A stretch of DNA of 64,000 bases from Microbacteriaceae bacterium (GTDB taxonomy: Bacteria > Actinomycetota > Actinomycetes > Actinomycetales > Microbacteriaceae). The DNA is taken from assembly GCA_031177985.1 (NCBI GenBank), contig JAPSJW010000004.1, positions 62,001-126,000 on the forward strand, in the 5' to 3' direction. The notes under the pieces were generated by a model. The model searched no databases. It had not been told where the DNA came from and was given only the letters and a program-made list of their open reading frames with translations. Position numbers and translations under genes: made by a program. Within the stretch, counting starts at the first letter, position 1, and each line of letters opens with the position of its first letter. Shown piece by piece: positions 35,371-43,394 of the stretch.

Positions 35371-35517
35371 GTGGATCAGTTCTCACTTCTCGCCCTCACC
35401 GTCGCGCTCGCCGCCGTCGGGCTGCTCGTGCTCTACAACGTCATCGTCGCCGCCGTGCGACGCGCGTTGCGCGACCACCAGGAGTGGCTCGACGAGCGGG
35501 CGCATCCGGAGCGCTAG
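35371..35517 (+). CDS. Very small single-span membrane protein
   Basis: A 48-residue protein (MDQFSLLALTVALAAVGLL at the start) with one membrane segment and a charged tail (RDHQEWLDERAHPER). The GTG start at 35371 is the only one leaving no extra polar N-terminus. Its stop overlaps the stop of the convergent gene by 2 nt. Confidence 0.6.
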   Translation: MDQFSLLALTVALAAVGLLVLYNVIVAAVRRALRDHQEWLDERAHPER

Positions 35518-36653
35518 CGGCGCAGCAGCACCGGCCCCGCATCGACGCGCACTCGGCACAGGATGTAGGGATAGACGCGCAGGTCGACACCCTCCTGGTA
35601 CTTGGCCTGGCGATGCAGCTGGTTCGCGGTGAAGTAGAGGTAGCCGTCGGTCGCGAGCGACATCGTGTCGGGCCAGAGCATCGACTCGTCGTGCACGAGG
35701 GTCTGGAGCTCGCCATCCGGCAGTCGGCGCACGATCGCGTTGTGCTCGTAGCTCGTCGCGTAGAACCGGCCCTGGTCGTCGCTCTCGAGGCCGTCCGATC
35801 CGCCGCCCTTGTCGCCCTCGTCGACCACGGTCGCGGAGACGTCGTCGTCGTCGAGCGACCGGTCGACGAGGGCGTCGACGGAGACGCTGTACCACCGCCT
35901 GGACGCGAGCGGGCAGTACCAGAGGCGCTCCCCATCCGCGGAGATCGCGATGCCGTCGGCGCCCATAGCTACCGGCTGCGGCTTCTCGCCCTCGGTCCGT
36001 TCCGCGAACACCCTGCCCTCGACGACCGGCACGAACTCGTGCGGCGGCAGGGCCTTCGTCGAGGGGTGGTCATGCAGCCGTCGCCAGGCGGAGCCCGTCG
36101 CCAGGTCGACGACGATGATCCCGTTCGGGCCCTGGTCGCTCGAGTCGGTGATGAAGGCGAAGCCCGCCTCGCCCCTGCGCAGGTCGAACCGGATGTCGTT
36201 GAGGTAGGTGGTGGGCAGCGCGACCTCCGGCTCCAAGACGATCACCCGGCTCACCTCGTCCGTGCCGAGATCCACGCACACGAGCTTCGGTCCTCCCGGC
36301 TTCGTCTGCTGCATGAGCGGCGCGCCCGTGTCCAGGATCCACAGTCGGTCGAGCGGATCGACGACGACGCTCTGCACCGACACCAGGGCCTCGCGGTCGT
36401 CCTCTCCGCCAGGGGAGTTCCAGCGCTCGTCGGGAAAGGGCCGCGGCTCGCCGTCGACGAGCTCGACCACGGTGGCGGGAACCTCGTCCCCCCACTTCGG
36501 GAAGTTCACGAAGATGCGGCCGGTGTGCGAGACGCTGACACCGGTCGGCATCGGCCCTTCGTCGAAGGTGTGGATGCATTCGAGGCGTCCGAGAGGCTCC
36601 TCGACGGCGACGAGGTCGTGTTCGGGGCCGGAGCCCCAGAATCCGCTGGACAT
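35514..36653 (-). CDS. Major royal jelly/yellow family protein
   Basis: A 379-residue six-bladed beta-propeller protein of the MRJP/yellow family. The family core is clear: IFVNFPKWGDEVPATVVEL, SVQSVVVDPLDRLWILDTG, YLNDIRFDLRRGEAGFAFITD and GSDGLESDDQGRFY. It has no signal peptide, so it is probably cytoplasmic. Bacterial members are of unknown activity, some annotated as gluconolactonase-like. AGGAGG precedes the ATG at 36653. Confidence 0.88.
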   Translation of the reverse strand: MSSGFWGSGPEHDLVAVEEPLGRLECIHTFDEGPMPTGVSVSHTGRIFVNFPKWGDEVPATVVELVDGEPRPFPDERWNSPGGEDDREALVSVQSVVVDPLDRLWILDTGAPLMQQTKPGGPKLVCVDLGTDEVSRVIVLEPEVALPTTYLNDIRFDLRRGEAGFAFITDSSDQGPNGIIVVDLATGSAWRRLHDHPSTKALPPHEFVPVVEGRVFAERTEGEKPQPVAMGADGIAISADGERLWYCPLASRRWYSVSVDALVDRSLDDDDVSATVVDEGDKGGGSDGLESDDQGRFYATSYEHNAIVRRLPDGELQTLVHDESMLWPDTMSLATDGYLYFTANQLHRQAKYQEGVDLRVYPYILCRVRVDAGPVLLRR

Positions 36654-36790
36654 GACTCCTCCTGGTGATGGGGACCACCTCCAGTCCACGCCGCCGGATC
36701 GCACTGCGGAAGGGGGTTGCGGCAGACCTGCACGGCTTCCTCAGTGTGCGCTTGCTATCGTCGATCCGCGCCGCTGGAAGGAGGGGACGG

Positions 36791-37714
36791 ATGACGGACA
36801 GCCCGATCGCCGCGTCCCCGTACGAGATCCTCGGCGTGGCACGCGGGGCGACCCAGGAGGAGCTCCGCAAGGCGTTCCGCCGACGGATGCGCGAGACGCA
36901 CCCCGACACGGGCGGCGACGCCGCCGAGTTCCATGCTGTGCAGTGGGCCTGGGAGCGGATCGGCACGCCCGAGGAGCGAGCCGCCTACGACCGAGGCGGG
37001 TCGGGGTCGACCGGCGCCCGCCCCGCCTGGGCGCCGGCTCCGCCCCGCAGACCGGAGGACACCCGGCCGACGGCCCGCCAGTACGGGCATCCCGGAGGGT
37101 GGTGGCGCGAGCGCTACCTCGAGCACATGCGGGAGTGGGTCGGCCGCGGGGTGACCCTCGACGACCCCTACGAACCGGAGCTGGTCCGCTCGGCGCCGCG
37201 CGACATCCGTCACCTCCTGGCCGCGGCGGTCGCCGAGGAGCAGACGGCGCGGCAGCTCGCGACCCTCGGCATCGGCTTCACGATCTGGCACGACGTGCGC
37301 ACCGACGCGCTCGGCGGGGGACCGGAGCAGAAGCTCGACCACATCGTGCTGGGACCGACGGGGCTCTGGGCGCTGCTCAGCGAGGACTGGGGCTCTCCCG
37401 TCGGGGTCAAGCGGGGCGAGCTCATCGGGGAGGGCCTCGCGGGCGCGCGGCCGGTGCACGACCTGGGGCTCAGGGCGAAGTCGATGGGCCGGTCGGCGCG
37501 CGTGCGCTTCACCGGTCTCGCGGTGGTCGTGCCTGATGACGCCCTCGCCGAGAGCGTCGTGGCGCTCGGAACGGTGCGCGGTGCCACCGCACTGGTGGTG
37601 CAGCGCTCGCGCATCGCCGGGCTGCTGAGGCAGGGGATACAAGGGATCGGCACCGGTGGGACCGAGCTGTTCGAGGTGCGGACGCGGCTGCAGTCGGCGG
37701 TGCGTTTCGTCTGA
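36791..37714 (+). CDS. J-domain protein fused to NERD-like domain
   Basis: A 307-residue protein. Residues 10-65 form a J domain with the HPD tripeptide (ETHPDTGGD), a DnaK-stimulating module. A Pro-rich linker follows, then from about residue 140 a nuclease-related (NERD-like) fold with TLGIGFTIWHDVR and KLDHIVLGPTGLWAL. The usual catalytic lysine stretch after the DHI/V motif reads LLSEDWGSP, so nuclease activity is doubtful. AAGGAGGGG precedes ATG 36791. It is followed by a protein kinase gene on the same strand. Confidence 0.82.
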   Translation: MTDSPIAASPYEILGVARGATQEELRKAFRRRMRETHPDTGGDAAEFHAVQWAWERIGTPEERAAYDRGGSGSTGARPAWAPAPPRRPEDTRPTARQYGHPGGWWRERYLEHMREWVGRGVTLDDPYEPELVRSAPRDIRHLLAAAVAEEQTARQLATLGIGFTIWHDVRTDALGGGPEQKLDHIVLGPTGLWALLSEDWGSPVGVKRGELIGEGLAGARPVHDLGLRAKSMGRSARVRFTGLAVVVPDDALAESVVALGTVRGATALVVQRSRIAGLLRQGIQGIGTGGTELFEVRTRLQSAVRFV

Positions 37715-37803
37715 CGGCCCCGTGTCAAGGGGGCGTCCTCGCGCCGATGGGGGCGGTGCATCCGTGTCTAGGATGACGGCAAGACGCGAGGGGGAGGCGC
37801 GCC

Positions 37804-39165
37804 ATGGGCCGAATCGGCGGAGGGGCGACTGTGCTGGGAGGGCGCTACACGATCCTCGAGCTGATCAGCCGCGGCGGCACGGCGTTCGTCTACCGCGCGA
37901 GAGACGAGTTCCTCGGTCGCGACGTGGCGGTGAAGATCTTCGAGCAGGCGGCGACCAGCGACGAGGAGTTCCGCAAGCAGGAGGCGGAGGTCAACGTCCT
38001 GGCCAGCCTCAGCCACCCGAACCTCGTGACCCTCCTGGATGCGACCGTCGACCGGAGCGATCCGGAGAACCCGCGCATCTACTACGTTATGGAGCTCGTG
38101 CCGGGTGTCGACCTGCAGCGCACCCTCGAGTCGGGGCCGCTGCCCGCGCGCCGCACGGCGTACCTCGGCCACGACATCGCCGAGGCCCTGTCGTACATCC
38201 ACTCGCGTGGCGTCGTCCACCGTGACGTGAAGCCGGCGAACATCATGATCTCGTCCTTCACCCGGCTGCGCGATCGCTACACCCTGACCGACTTCGGGAT
38301 CGCGGTGCGGGGCGAGGGCTACGAGGTCGGCTCCGACGGTCTCGTGCGGGGAACGGTCGCCTACCTCAGTCCGGAGCAGGTGCGAGGGCAGGCGATCACC
38401 ACCGCGACCGATGTGTACGCGCTCGGTCTCGTGCTGCTGCAGTGCTTCACGACGCAGCTCGCCTTCCCGGGCGACCGCCAGACCTCGGCGCTCTCCCGAC
38501 TGGAGCGCGACCCCGCGATCCCGGATCACCTCCCGCCGTCGTGGCGGGAGCTTCTCGGCGCGATGACCGCGCGGGACGCGCGGGATCGCCCCAGCATCGA
38601 CGAGGCCGGCGTGATCCTGCGCGACATGGTGGTCGAGGAGATCGGGCGGCACCGACCGGTGGATGCGCGTGCTCGGGAGGAGGCGCGCCTCGCTGCGGTG
38701 CGGCGCTACGGCATCCTCGACACCGTGCCCGACGGCGCGTTCGACCATGTCACCGAGCTGGCGGCCGGGATGCTCCGGGTTCCCGTCGCGCTGATCAGCG
38801 TCGTCGACCGCGACCGCATCTGGTTCGCGTCGAAGCGCGGCACAGAGGTGGAGGAGGTTCCCCGCGATTCGGGGCCGTGCGCCTCGGCGATCGGGCAGGA
38901 CGACGTCTGGGTCATCGAGGATGCCCAGGCCGACCCGCGAGCGGCGAACGACCCGCTGGCGGTGGGCGGCGCGGAGTTCCAGTTCTACGCCGGAGCCCCG
39001 CTCCGCACGAGGGACGGCTACAACCTCGGCACCCTGTGCGTGATGGATGTCGAACCGCGCACGATCGGCGAGTCGGAGCTGGACATCCTGCGCAGCCTCG
39101 CGCGGGTCATCATGGACCAGCTGGAGCTGCGGCTCGAGGCCCGCAGAGCGCTCGGGATGGCTTAG
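37804..39165 (+). CDS. Soluble Ser/Thr protein kinase with C-terminal GAF domain
   Basis: A 453-residue kinase. The glycine loop is degenerate (ISRGGTAFVY), the ATP lysine is K44 (VAVKIF), the catalytic loop is HRDVKPANI (D141), DFG is at 163-165 and GTVAYLSPEQ closes the activation segment, so the kinase should be active. From about residue 295 a GAF domain follows (YGILDTVPDGAFDHVTEL, DRIWFASKRG, PCASAI). There is no membrane segment or PASTA domain, unlike PknB-type kinases. The GAF part probably senses a small ligand or redox state. Confidence 0.9.
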   Translation: MGRIGGGATVLGGRYTILELISRGGTAFVYRARDEFLGRDVAVKIFEQAATSDEEFRKQEAEVNVLASLSHPNLVTLLDATVDRSDPENPRIYYVMELVPGVDLQRTLESGPLPARRTAYLGHDIAEALSYIHSRGVVHRDVKPANIMISSFTRLRDRYTLTDFGIAVRGEGYEVGSDGLVRGTVAYLSPEQVRGQAITTATDVYALGLVLLQCFTTQLAFPGDRQTSALSRLERDPAIPDHLPPSWRELLGAMTARDARDRPSIDEAGVILRDMVVEEIGRHRPVDARAREEARLAAVRRYGILDTVPDGAFDHVTELAAGMLRVPVALISVVDRDRIWFASKRGTEVEEVPRDSGPCASAIGQDDVWVIEDAQADPRAANDPLAVGGAEFQFYAGAPLRTRDGYNLGTLCVMDVEPRTIGESELDILRSLARVIMDQLELRLEARRALGMA

Positions 39166-39180
39166 TCGCAGCCGTAGCCG

Positions 39181-39495
39181 TCAGTTGCAGGCCGTGGGGT
39201 CGCTCTGACAGACGGCGTCGAAGACGCCGAAGATGAACGTGCCGGTGGCCGCGAACAGCACGATCATGAGCACCACGATCAGCACCGCGAGGACCGTGAA
39301 TGCGATGCCGACCCAGAACCCTGCGACGGCGAGCCCCTCGCCAGCCTCGCCGGTGCGCTTGATCTGGTTGCGCGCCACCAGCCCCAGCACGATGCCGGCG
39401 ACGGGGAACACGAAGGCGGCGATGAGGGCGATGATCGCCAGCACGTTAGTCGGGCGCTGCGGGGGATAGGCCGGAGGCTGATTCGGGTAGGTCAC
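39181..39495 (-). CDS. DUF4190 membrane protein
   Basis: A 104-residue protein with a Pro/Gln-rich N-terminus (MTYPNQPPAYPPQRPTN), two to three membrane segments and the DUF4190 pattern ALIAAFVFPVAGIVLGLVAR ... RTGEAGEGLAVAG. The GTG start lies 6 nt after TAGCGT on the minus strand. The C-terminal cysteines (CQSDPTAC) may form a disulfide outside the membrane. Confidence 0.8.
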   Translation of the reverse strand: MTYPNQPPAYPPQRPTNVLAIIALIAAFVFPVAGIVLGLVARNQIKRTGEAGEGLAVAGFWVGIAFTVLAVLIVVLMIVLFAATGTFIFGVFDAVCQSDPTACN

Positions 39496-39548
39496 GCACC
39501 GACGCTAGCGCGCCCACCGCGGCCTGATGCGACACAGCGACGTATCCC

Positions 39549-39577
39549 TTGCAATGGTGTGCGCCGCACAGTATGAT
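39549..39577 (+). promoter_or_regulatory. padR promoter with palindromic operator in the spacer
   Basis: TTGCAA (39549-39554) and TATGAT (39572-39577) are 17 nt apart, close to consensus. The spacer contains the perfect palindrome TGTGCGCCGCACA (39558-39570). The start codon follows 7 nt after the -10, so the mRNA is leaderless. Binding of the PadR protein here would block RNA polymerase, an autoregulatory design. Confidence 0.8.
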
Positions 39578-39584
39578 GACGGAC

Positions 39585-39920
39585 ATGGATAAAGCGTCCG
39601 TCATCGCCTCGCACCGGCAGGAGCTGCGCCGGGGGACCGTGGTGGTCGCCTGTCTCGTCGTGCTCCAGCAGCCCGGGTACGGTTACGCGCTCCTCGAGAC
39701 GCTGGCCCGAGCCGGATTCGACGTGGAGGCGAACACCCTCTACCCGCTGCTGCGCCGACTGGAGAGCCAGGGGCTCCTCGAGAGCGACTGGAACACCGAC
39801 GACGCCCGGCCGCGCAAGTTCTACCGCACGACCCCCGAGGGGATGCAGGTCGCCGACACCCTGCGCCGCGAGTGGGTCGACCTCTCCGCCCGCCTCGACG
39901 ACCTCCGGAAGGAGTCATGA
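39585..39920 (+). CDS. PadR family transcriptional regulator
   Basis: A 111-residue winged-helix regulator with the PadR core GYGYALLETLARAGFDVEAN, TLYPLLRRLESQGLL and RKFYRTTPEG. ATG 39585 was chosen from the -10 position. It ends 1 nt before the next gene, a permease-prefix membrane protein, which it probably controls with itself. Confidence 0.92.
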   Translation: MDKASVIASHRQELRRGTVVVACLVVLQQPGYGYALLETLARAGFDVEANTLYPLLRRLESQGLLESDWNTDDARPRKFYRTTPEGMQVADTLRREWVDLSARLDDLRKES

Positions 39921-39921
39921 C

Positions 39922-40935
39922 ATGCCGACCACGACCCCCACCCTCACCGACCGCTACGTCGCCACCGCTCTGCGGACCCTGCCCGAGCGGCAGCGACCCG
40001 ACATCGAGCGGGAGCTGCGGGCGTCGATCGGCGACGCCGTCGACGCCCGCGTCGACGCAGGCGAGGCGCAGGCCGACGCCGAGCACGCCGTGCTCGTCGA
40101 GCTCGGGGACCCCGATGCGCTCGCCGCCCGGTACGCCGACCGGCCGCAGACGCTCATCGGGCCGGCGACCTATCCGCACTGGAAGCGGATGCTGCGCCTG
40201 CTGCTCGCCATCGTGCTGCCGGTGTCGGTCGCGATCGACACCGCCGTCTCTCTTCTGACAAGGGAGGGCGTCGGCGAGCTGATGGCCGGGGTTGTCACGA
40301 CCATCCTGTTCGTGGGCATCCAGCTCTGCTTCTGGGTCACCGCGGTCTTCTGGCTCCTCGACCGCACGCAGGCGCTGCCCTCCTACCGCTGGGACCCCTC
40401 GCAGCTGCCGACTTTCGCCGATACGCAGAACAGCAGCGTGCGCTCCGAGGGCATCGCCGCAGCGGTGTGGTCCGCGCTGCTCATCGGTCTCATCGTGTGG
40501 CAGCAGTTCGCCTCGTTCTTCGTCGAGGACGGGCGTCCCGTGCCGCTGCTCGAGCCCTCTCACTGGACGCTCTGGTGGCCGGCCGTCGTCGCGCTCGTCG
40601 CGGTCGAGGCTGCCATCGCCGTGCTGGCCATGCGGGCCCGCCGCTGGACCCTCCGCCTGCTGGGGGCGCATCTCGCGGTCCAGGTCGCTCTCACCGCGAT
40701 CGGTCTGTACCTCCTGCTCACCCGCCAGTTCTTCAATCCCGCCTTCCTCGAGCGCTTGGACTGGGACACGGACGCCGTCGAGGCCTTCGACCTCCTCGGC
40801 TGGGCCGACGCGAGCGGGCCGGAGACGATCCTCGCCTCGGGTGCGATCCTCGCACTCCTCATCTCGTTCGCCGTCGACCTCGCGCAGACGATCCAACGCG
40901 CGATCAGGCTGCGCAGGGACCGAACGCACGCCTGA
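39922..40935 (+). CDS. HAAS/permease-prefix domain membrane protein
   Basis: A 337-residue protein. The cytoplasmic N-terminus (DRYVATALRTLPERQRPDIERELR and AEHAVLVELGDPDALAARY) is the permease-prefix domain 1/HAAS module that accompanies PadR regulators. About seven membrane segments follow. It is encoded directly after padR. Its transport or signalling role is unknown. Confidence 0.85.
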   Translation: MPTTTPTLTDRYVATALRTLPERQRPDIERELRASIGDAVDARVDAGEAQADAEHAVLVELGDPDALAARYADRPQTLIGPATYPHWKRMLRLLLAIVLPVSVAIDTAVSLLTREGVGELMAGVVTTILFVGIQLCFWVTAVFWLLDRTQALPSYRWDPSQLPTFADTQNSSVRSEGIAAAVWSALLIGLIVWQQFASFFVEDGRPVPLLEPSHWTLWWPAVVALVAVEAAIAVLAMRARRWTLRLLGAHLAVQVALTAIGLYLLLTRQFFNPAFLERLDWDTDAVEAFDLLGWADASGPETILASGAILALLISFAVDLAQTIQRAIRLRRDRTHA

Positions 40936-40956
40936 CCGACGAAGCGGCGAATGCGG

Positions 40957-41832
40957 TCAGCGCAGGGCCGCATCCGCCGCCCGGCGGAGGGCGTCGCCCA
41001 CCCGGCTGAGAGAGGCCGACGGGAGCCGCCACTGCTGCCAGAACAGAGGGACGTCGACGTGGCGCTGGGCGTCGAACGCCACGATCCGCCCTGCGGCGAC
41101 GCTGGCGGCGCTCTGCAGATCGGGCAGCAGCCCCCAGCCCATCCCGAGCTCGATGGCCCGCAGGAACTCGCTGGAGGCGGGCACCGCCGTCGTCGGGGGA
41201 TCGAGCTCGCGGCGGGCACGGCGCCGTAGGTAGGAGTGCTGAAGGGCGTCCTTGCGGTCATAGATGACGACGGGAGCCGTCGCGTATGCCGTAGGACCCG
41301 CGCCGTCGGGGAAGTACCGCGCGACGAACCCGGGCGACGCGCAGGGGCGATAGCGCATCCGCCCGAGCGGCTGCACCTCGCAGCCGGGGACGACCGAGGG
41401 ATCGGAGGTCACGACCGCCATGGCGCTGCCGTCGCGCAGCAGCTCCGCGGAGTGAGCCTCGTCCTCGCGGAGGATCTCGAGCTCGATCTCCTCGGCGACC
41501 TCCGCCAACGGCGCGAGGGCCCAGGTGGCCAGCGAATCCGCGTTGACGACCAGGGGAACCCGCGGGCGACGCGAGCTCGTCGTGAGCCTGCGCTCGGCCT
41601 CGTCGTAGGCGGACTCGACCTGCCTCGCGAGTCGCAGGACGGTCTCGCCCGCCTCAGTCGGCCTCACCGGCTTCGAGCGCAGCAGGAGGACGCGCCCGGT
41701 CGTCGTCTCCAGCGCGCGCACCCGCTGACTCACGGCGGACGGCGTCACGCCGAGCCGACGGGCAGCCGCGTCGAAGGTGCCGGTCTCGATGATCGCGCTC
41801 AGCGCACGAAGCTGCTCGATCGGGATGTCCAT
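40957..41832 (-). CDS. lysG: LysR-type regulator of lysine export (LysG/ArgP family)
   Basis: A 291-residue LysR regulator. The winged helix is MDIPIEQLRALSAIIETGTF with AARRLGVTPSAVSQRVRALE, and the substrate-binding domain follows. Family members sense lysine or arginine and activate the divergent exporter gene. The ATG lies 6 nt after TAAGCT on the minus strand. It is divergent from lysE with 68 nt between the starts. Confidence 0.92.
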   Translation of the reverse strand: MDIPIEQLRALSAIIETGTFDAAARRLGVTPSAVSQRVRALETTTGRVLLLRSKPVRPTEAGETVLRLARQVESAYDEAERRLTTSSRRPRVPLVVNADSLATWALAPLAEVAEEIELEILREDEAHSAELLRDGSAMAVVTSDPSVVPGCEVQPLGRMRYRPCASPGFVARYFPDGAGPTAYATAPVVIYDRKDALQHSYLRRRARRELDPPTTAVPASSEFLRAIELGMGWGLLPDLQSAASVAAGRIVAFDAQRHVDVPLFWQQWRLPSASLSRVGDALRRAADAALR

Positions 41833-41900
41833 CAGGTGAGCTTACGGTTCTGAAGAATCATGAGCGGGACAGGTGCGCGAGCGGACCTTATCGTTGGCTG
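41833..41900. promoter_or_regulatory. lysG-lysE divergent control region
   Basis: Two back-to-back leaderless promoters are suggested by TAAGCT (minus strand, 6 nt before lysG) and TATCGT (41889-41894, 6 nt before lysE). The inverted repeat TTCT-GA-AGAA (41848-41857) lies between them and is a candidate part of the LysG site. Confidence 0.55.
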
Positions 41901-42500
41901 ATGCTCTCGCTTCTCGCCGGTCTCACCACGGGCCTCGGCCTCATCATCGCCATCGGCGCGCAGAACGCGTTCGTGCTGCGCCAGGGACTGCGGCGGGAGC
42001 ACGTCCTGGTCGTCGTCGGGGTGTGCGCACTCTCCGACCTCGTGCTGATCGTGGCGGGTGTGGCCGGCCTCGGAGCGCTCGTCGAGGCGGTCCCCGTCCT
42101 GCTGCTCATCATCCGCTGGGTGGGTGCGGCGTTCCTCGTCGGATACGGCATCATGGCGGCTCGGCGAGCGTTCCGACCGGATGCCCTTCGAGCGGAGCAC
42201 GGCGGAATCCGCACGAGCACGGCACGCACCGTCACGACGGCCCTCGCGCTGACCTGGCTCAACCCGCACGTCTACCTCGACACCGTGCTGCTGCTCGGCT
42301 CGATCGGTGCGAGCCACGGCGACGCGCGCTGGCTCTTCGCCGCAGGGGCAGGTCTCGGCAGCATCCTGTGGTTCGCGTCGCTGGGCTTCGGGGCGCGCCT
42401 GCTGGCACCGGTGTTCGCGAAGCCGCTCGCCTGGCGCATCCTCGACGGCCTCATCGCGGTCGTCATGGTGACGCTCGGCATCCTGCTGCTGGTCGCGTGA
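41901..42500 (+). CDS. lysE: LysE/ArgO family amino-acid exporter
   Basis: A 199-residue exporter of basic amino acids with about five to six membrane segments. The N-terminal LSLLAGLTTGLGLIIAIGAQ and NAFVLRQGLRREH stretch and the central LTWLNPHVYLDTV motif are diagnostic for LysE/ArgO. It prevents toxic lysine/arginine build-up, for example from peptide uptake. It is activated by the divergent regulator by family precedent. Confidence 0.94.
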   Translation: MLSLLAGLTTGLGLIIAIGAQNAFVLRQGLRREHVLVVVGVCALSDLVLIVAGVAGLGALVEAVPVLLLIIRWVGAAFLVGYGIMAARRAFRPDALRAEHGGIRTSTARTVTTALALTWLNPHVYLDTVLLLGSIGASHGDARWLFAAGAGLGSILWFASLGFGARLLAPVFAKPLAWRILDGLIAVVMVTLGILLLVA

Positions 42501-42589
42501 GGCCCGCGAGGGACGCTCCGACGGCGCGGAGCGCCGCCGACCCGTAGGGTTGAAGCGGCGCCCGAGACGCCCCGGAAGGAATCCATCAC

Positions 42590-43300
42590 GTGCCCGAGTG
42601 CATCCACGGCCTCGAAGCCGGATCCTGCGACCTCTGCAACCCGACCATCCGCCTCGAGCCGCCGCGCGTCGCCGCCGCAGGCTCCACCGGAACCCGCCGA
42701 GCCGCTCCGAAGCGCGACATCACACCGAAGCGGCTGGTCGACGTCAATGTGCAGCGGCTCTTCCACGTCACCCATGTGCGCAACCTGCCCGCGATCGTCG
42801 AGGCGGAGGCTCTCGTCGCGGGCGTCGACCCCGAGGTCGACCTCAGCTCGGCCGTCACCCGTGAGCTCCGACGCTCCGCCGAGGCCACGCCCGGCCGCTC
42901 GGTCGCGCAGCACGTCCCGTTCTACCTGACGCCCGATGCGGAGCGGTGGACCGCCCTGCGCGAGGGCGCCAAGGGGTCGACCTGGTCGCGAGCCGCGCGC
43001 TCGGCGTCGCCCAGTGACTTCATCGCGCTCGTCGCCACCTGGGCCGATCTGACGGATGCCGTGGTCGCCGACGACGACGCGGCCGGCTCGCGAACCCGCT
43101 TCGAACCGGGCGAGGGGCTGCTGCGCCGCGTGCTGCGGGACGAGGAGCGGCTTCCGCGTGCCGAGGTGCTCGTGCCGGATCGCGTGCCGCTCAGCGCGAT
43201 CAGCATCGTCGGCGTCGCGAACATCAAGGTGCGCGACACCGTGCGAGAGCTGTGGGACGACTGGCGGGTCATGGTCTACCCGCCGTGGTTCCTGGTCTGA
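42590..43300 (+). CDS. DarT-like (DUF4433) ADP-ribosyltransferase family protein
   Basis: A 236-residue protein. Residues 50-236 match DUF4433/DarT, which in DarT toxins ADP-ribosylates thymidine in single-stranded DNA using NAD. Visible are LFHVTHVRNLPAIV (H59 at the NAD site), an Arg-rich TRELRRSAE segment (R94/R95), HVPFYLTP, and PRAEVLVPDRVP, where E192 aligns with the DarT catalytic glutamate. An N-terminal extension carries a Cys/His cluster (CIHGLEAGSCDLC) that could bind zinc. No DarG macrodomain antitoxin is encoded nearby. AAGGAA lies upstream of GTG 42590. The nuclease-helicase gene starts 94 nt downstream. Confidence 0.82.
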   Translation: MPECIHGLEAGSCDLCNPTIRLEPPRVAAAGSTGTRRAAPKRDITPKRLVDVNVQRLFHVTHVRNLPAIVEAEALVAGVDPEVDLSSAVTRELRRSAEATPGRSVAQHVPFYLTPDAERWTALREGAKGSTWSRAARSASPSDFIALVATWADLTDAVVADDDAAGSRTRFEPGEGLLRRVLRDEERLPRAEVLVPDRVPLSAISIVGVANIKVRDTVRELWDDWRVMVYPPWFLV

Positions 43301-43394
43301 TCCTCTTCCCCTCCCCAGGGCGGCGTCGTCCTCAGGGCCCGCCGGGTGTCGCCGGCCCGGGTTACCGTGAGCGCACCCGACGAAAGGCAGCGGC

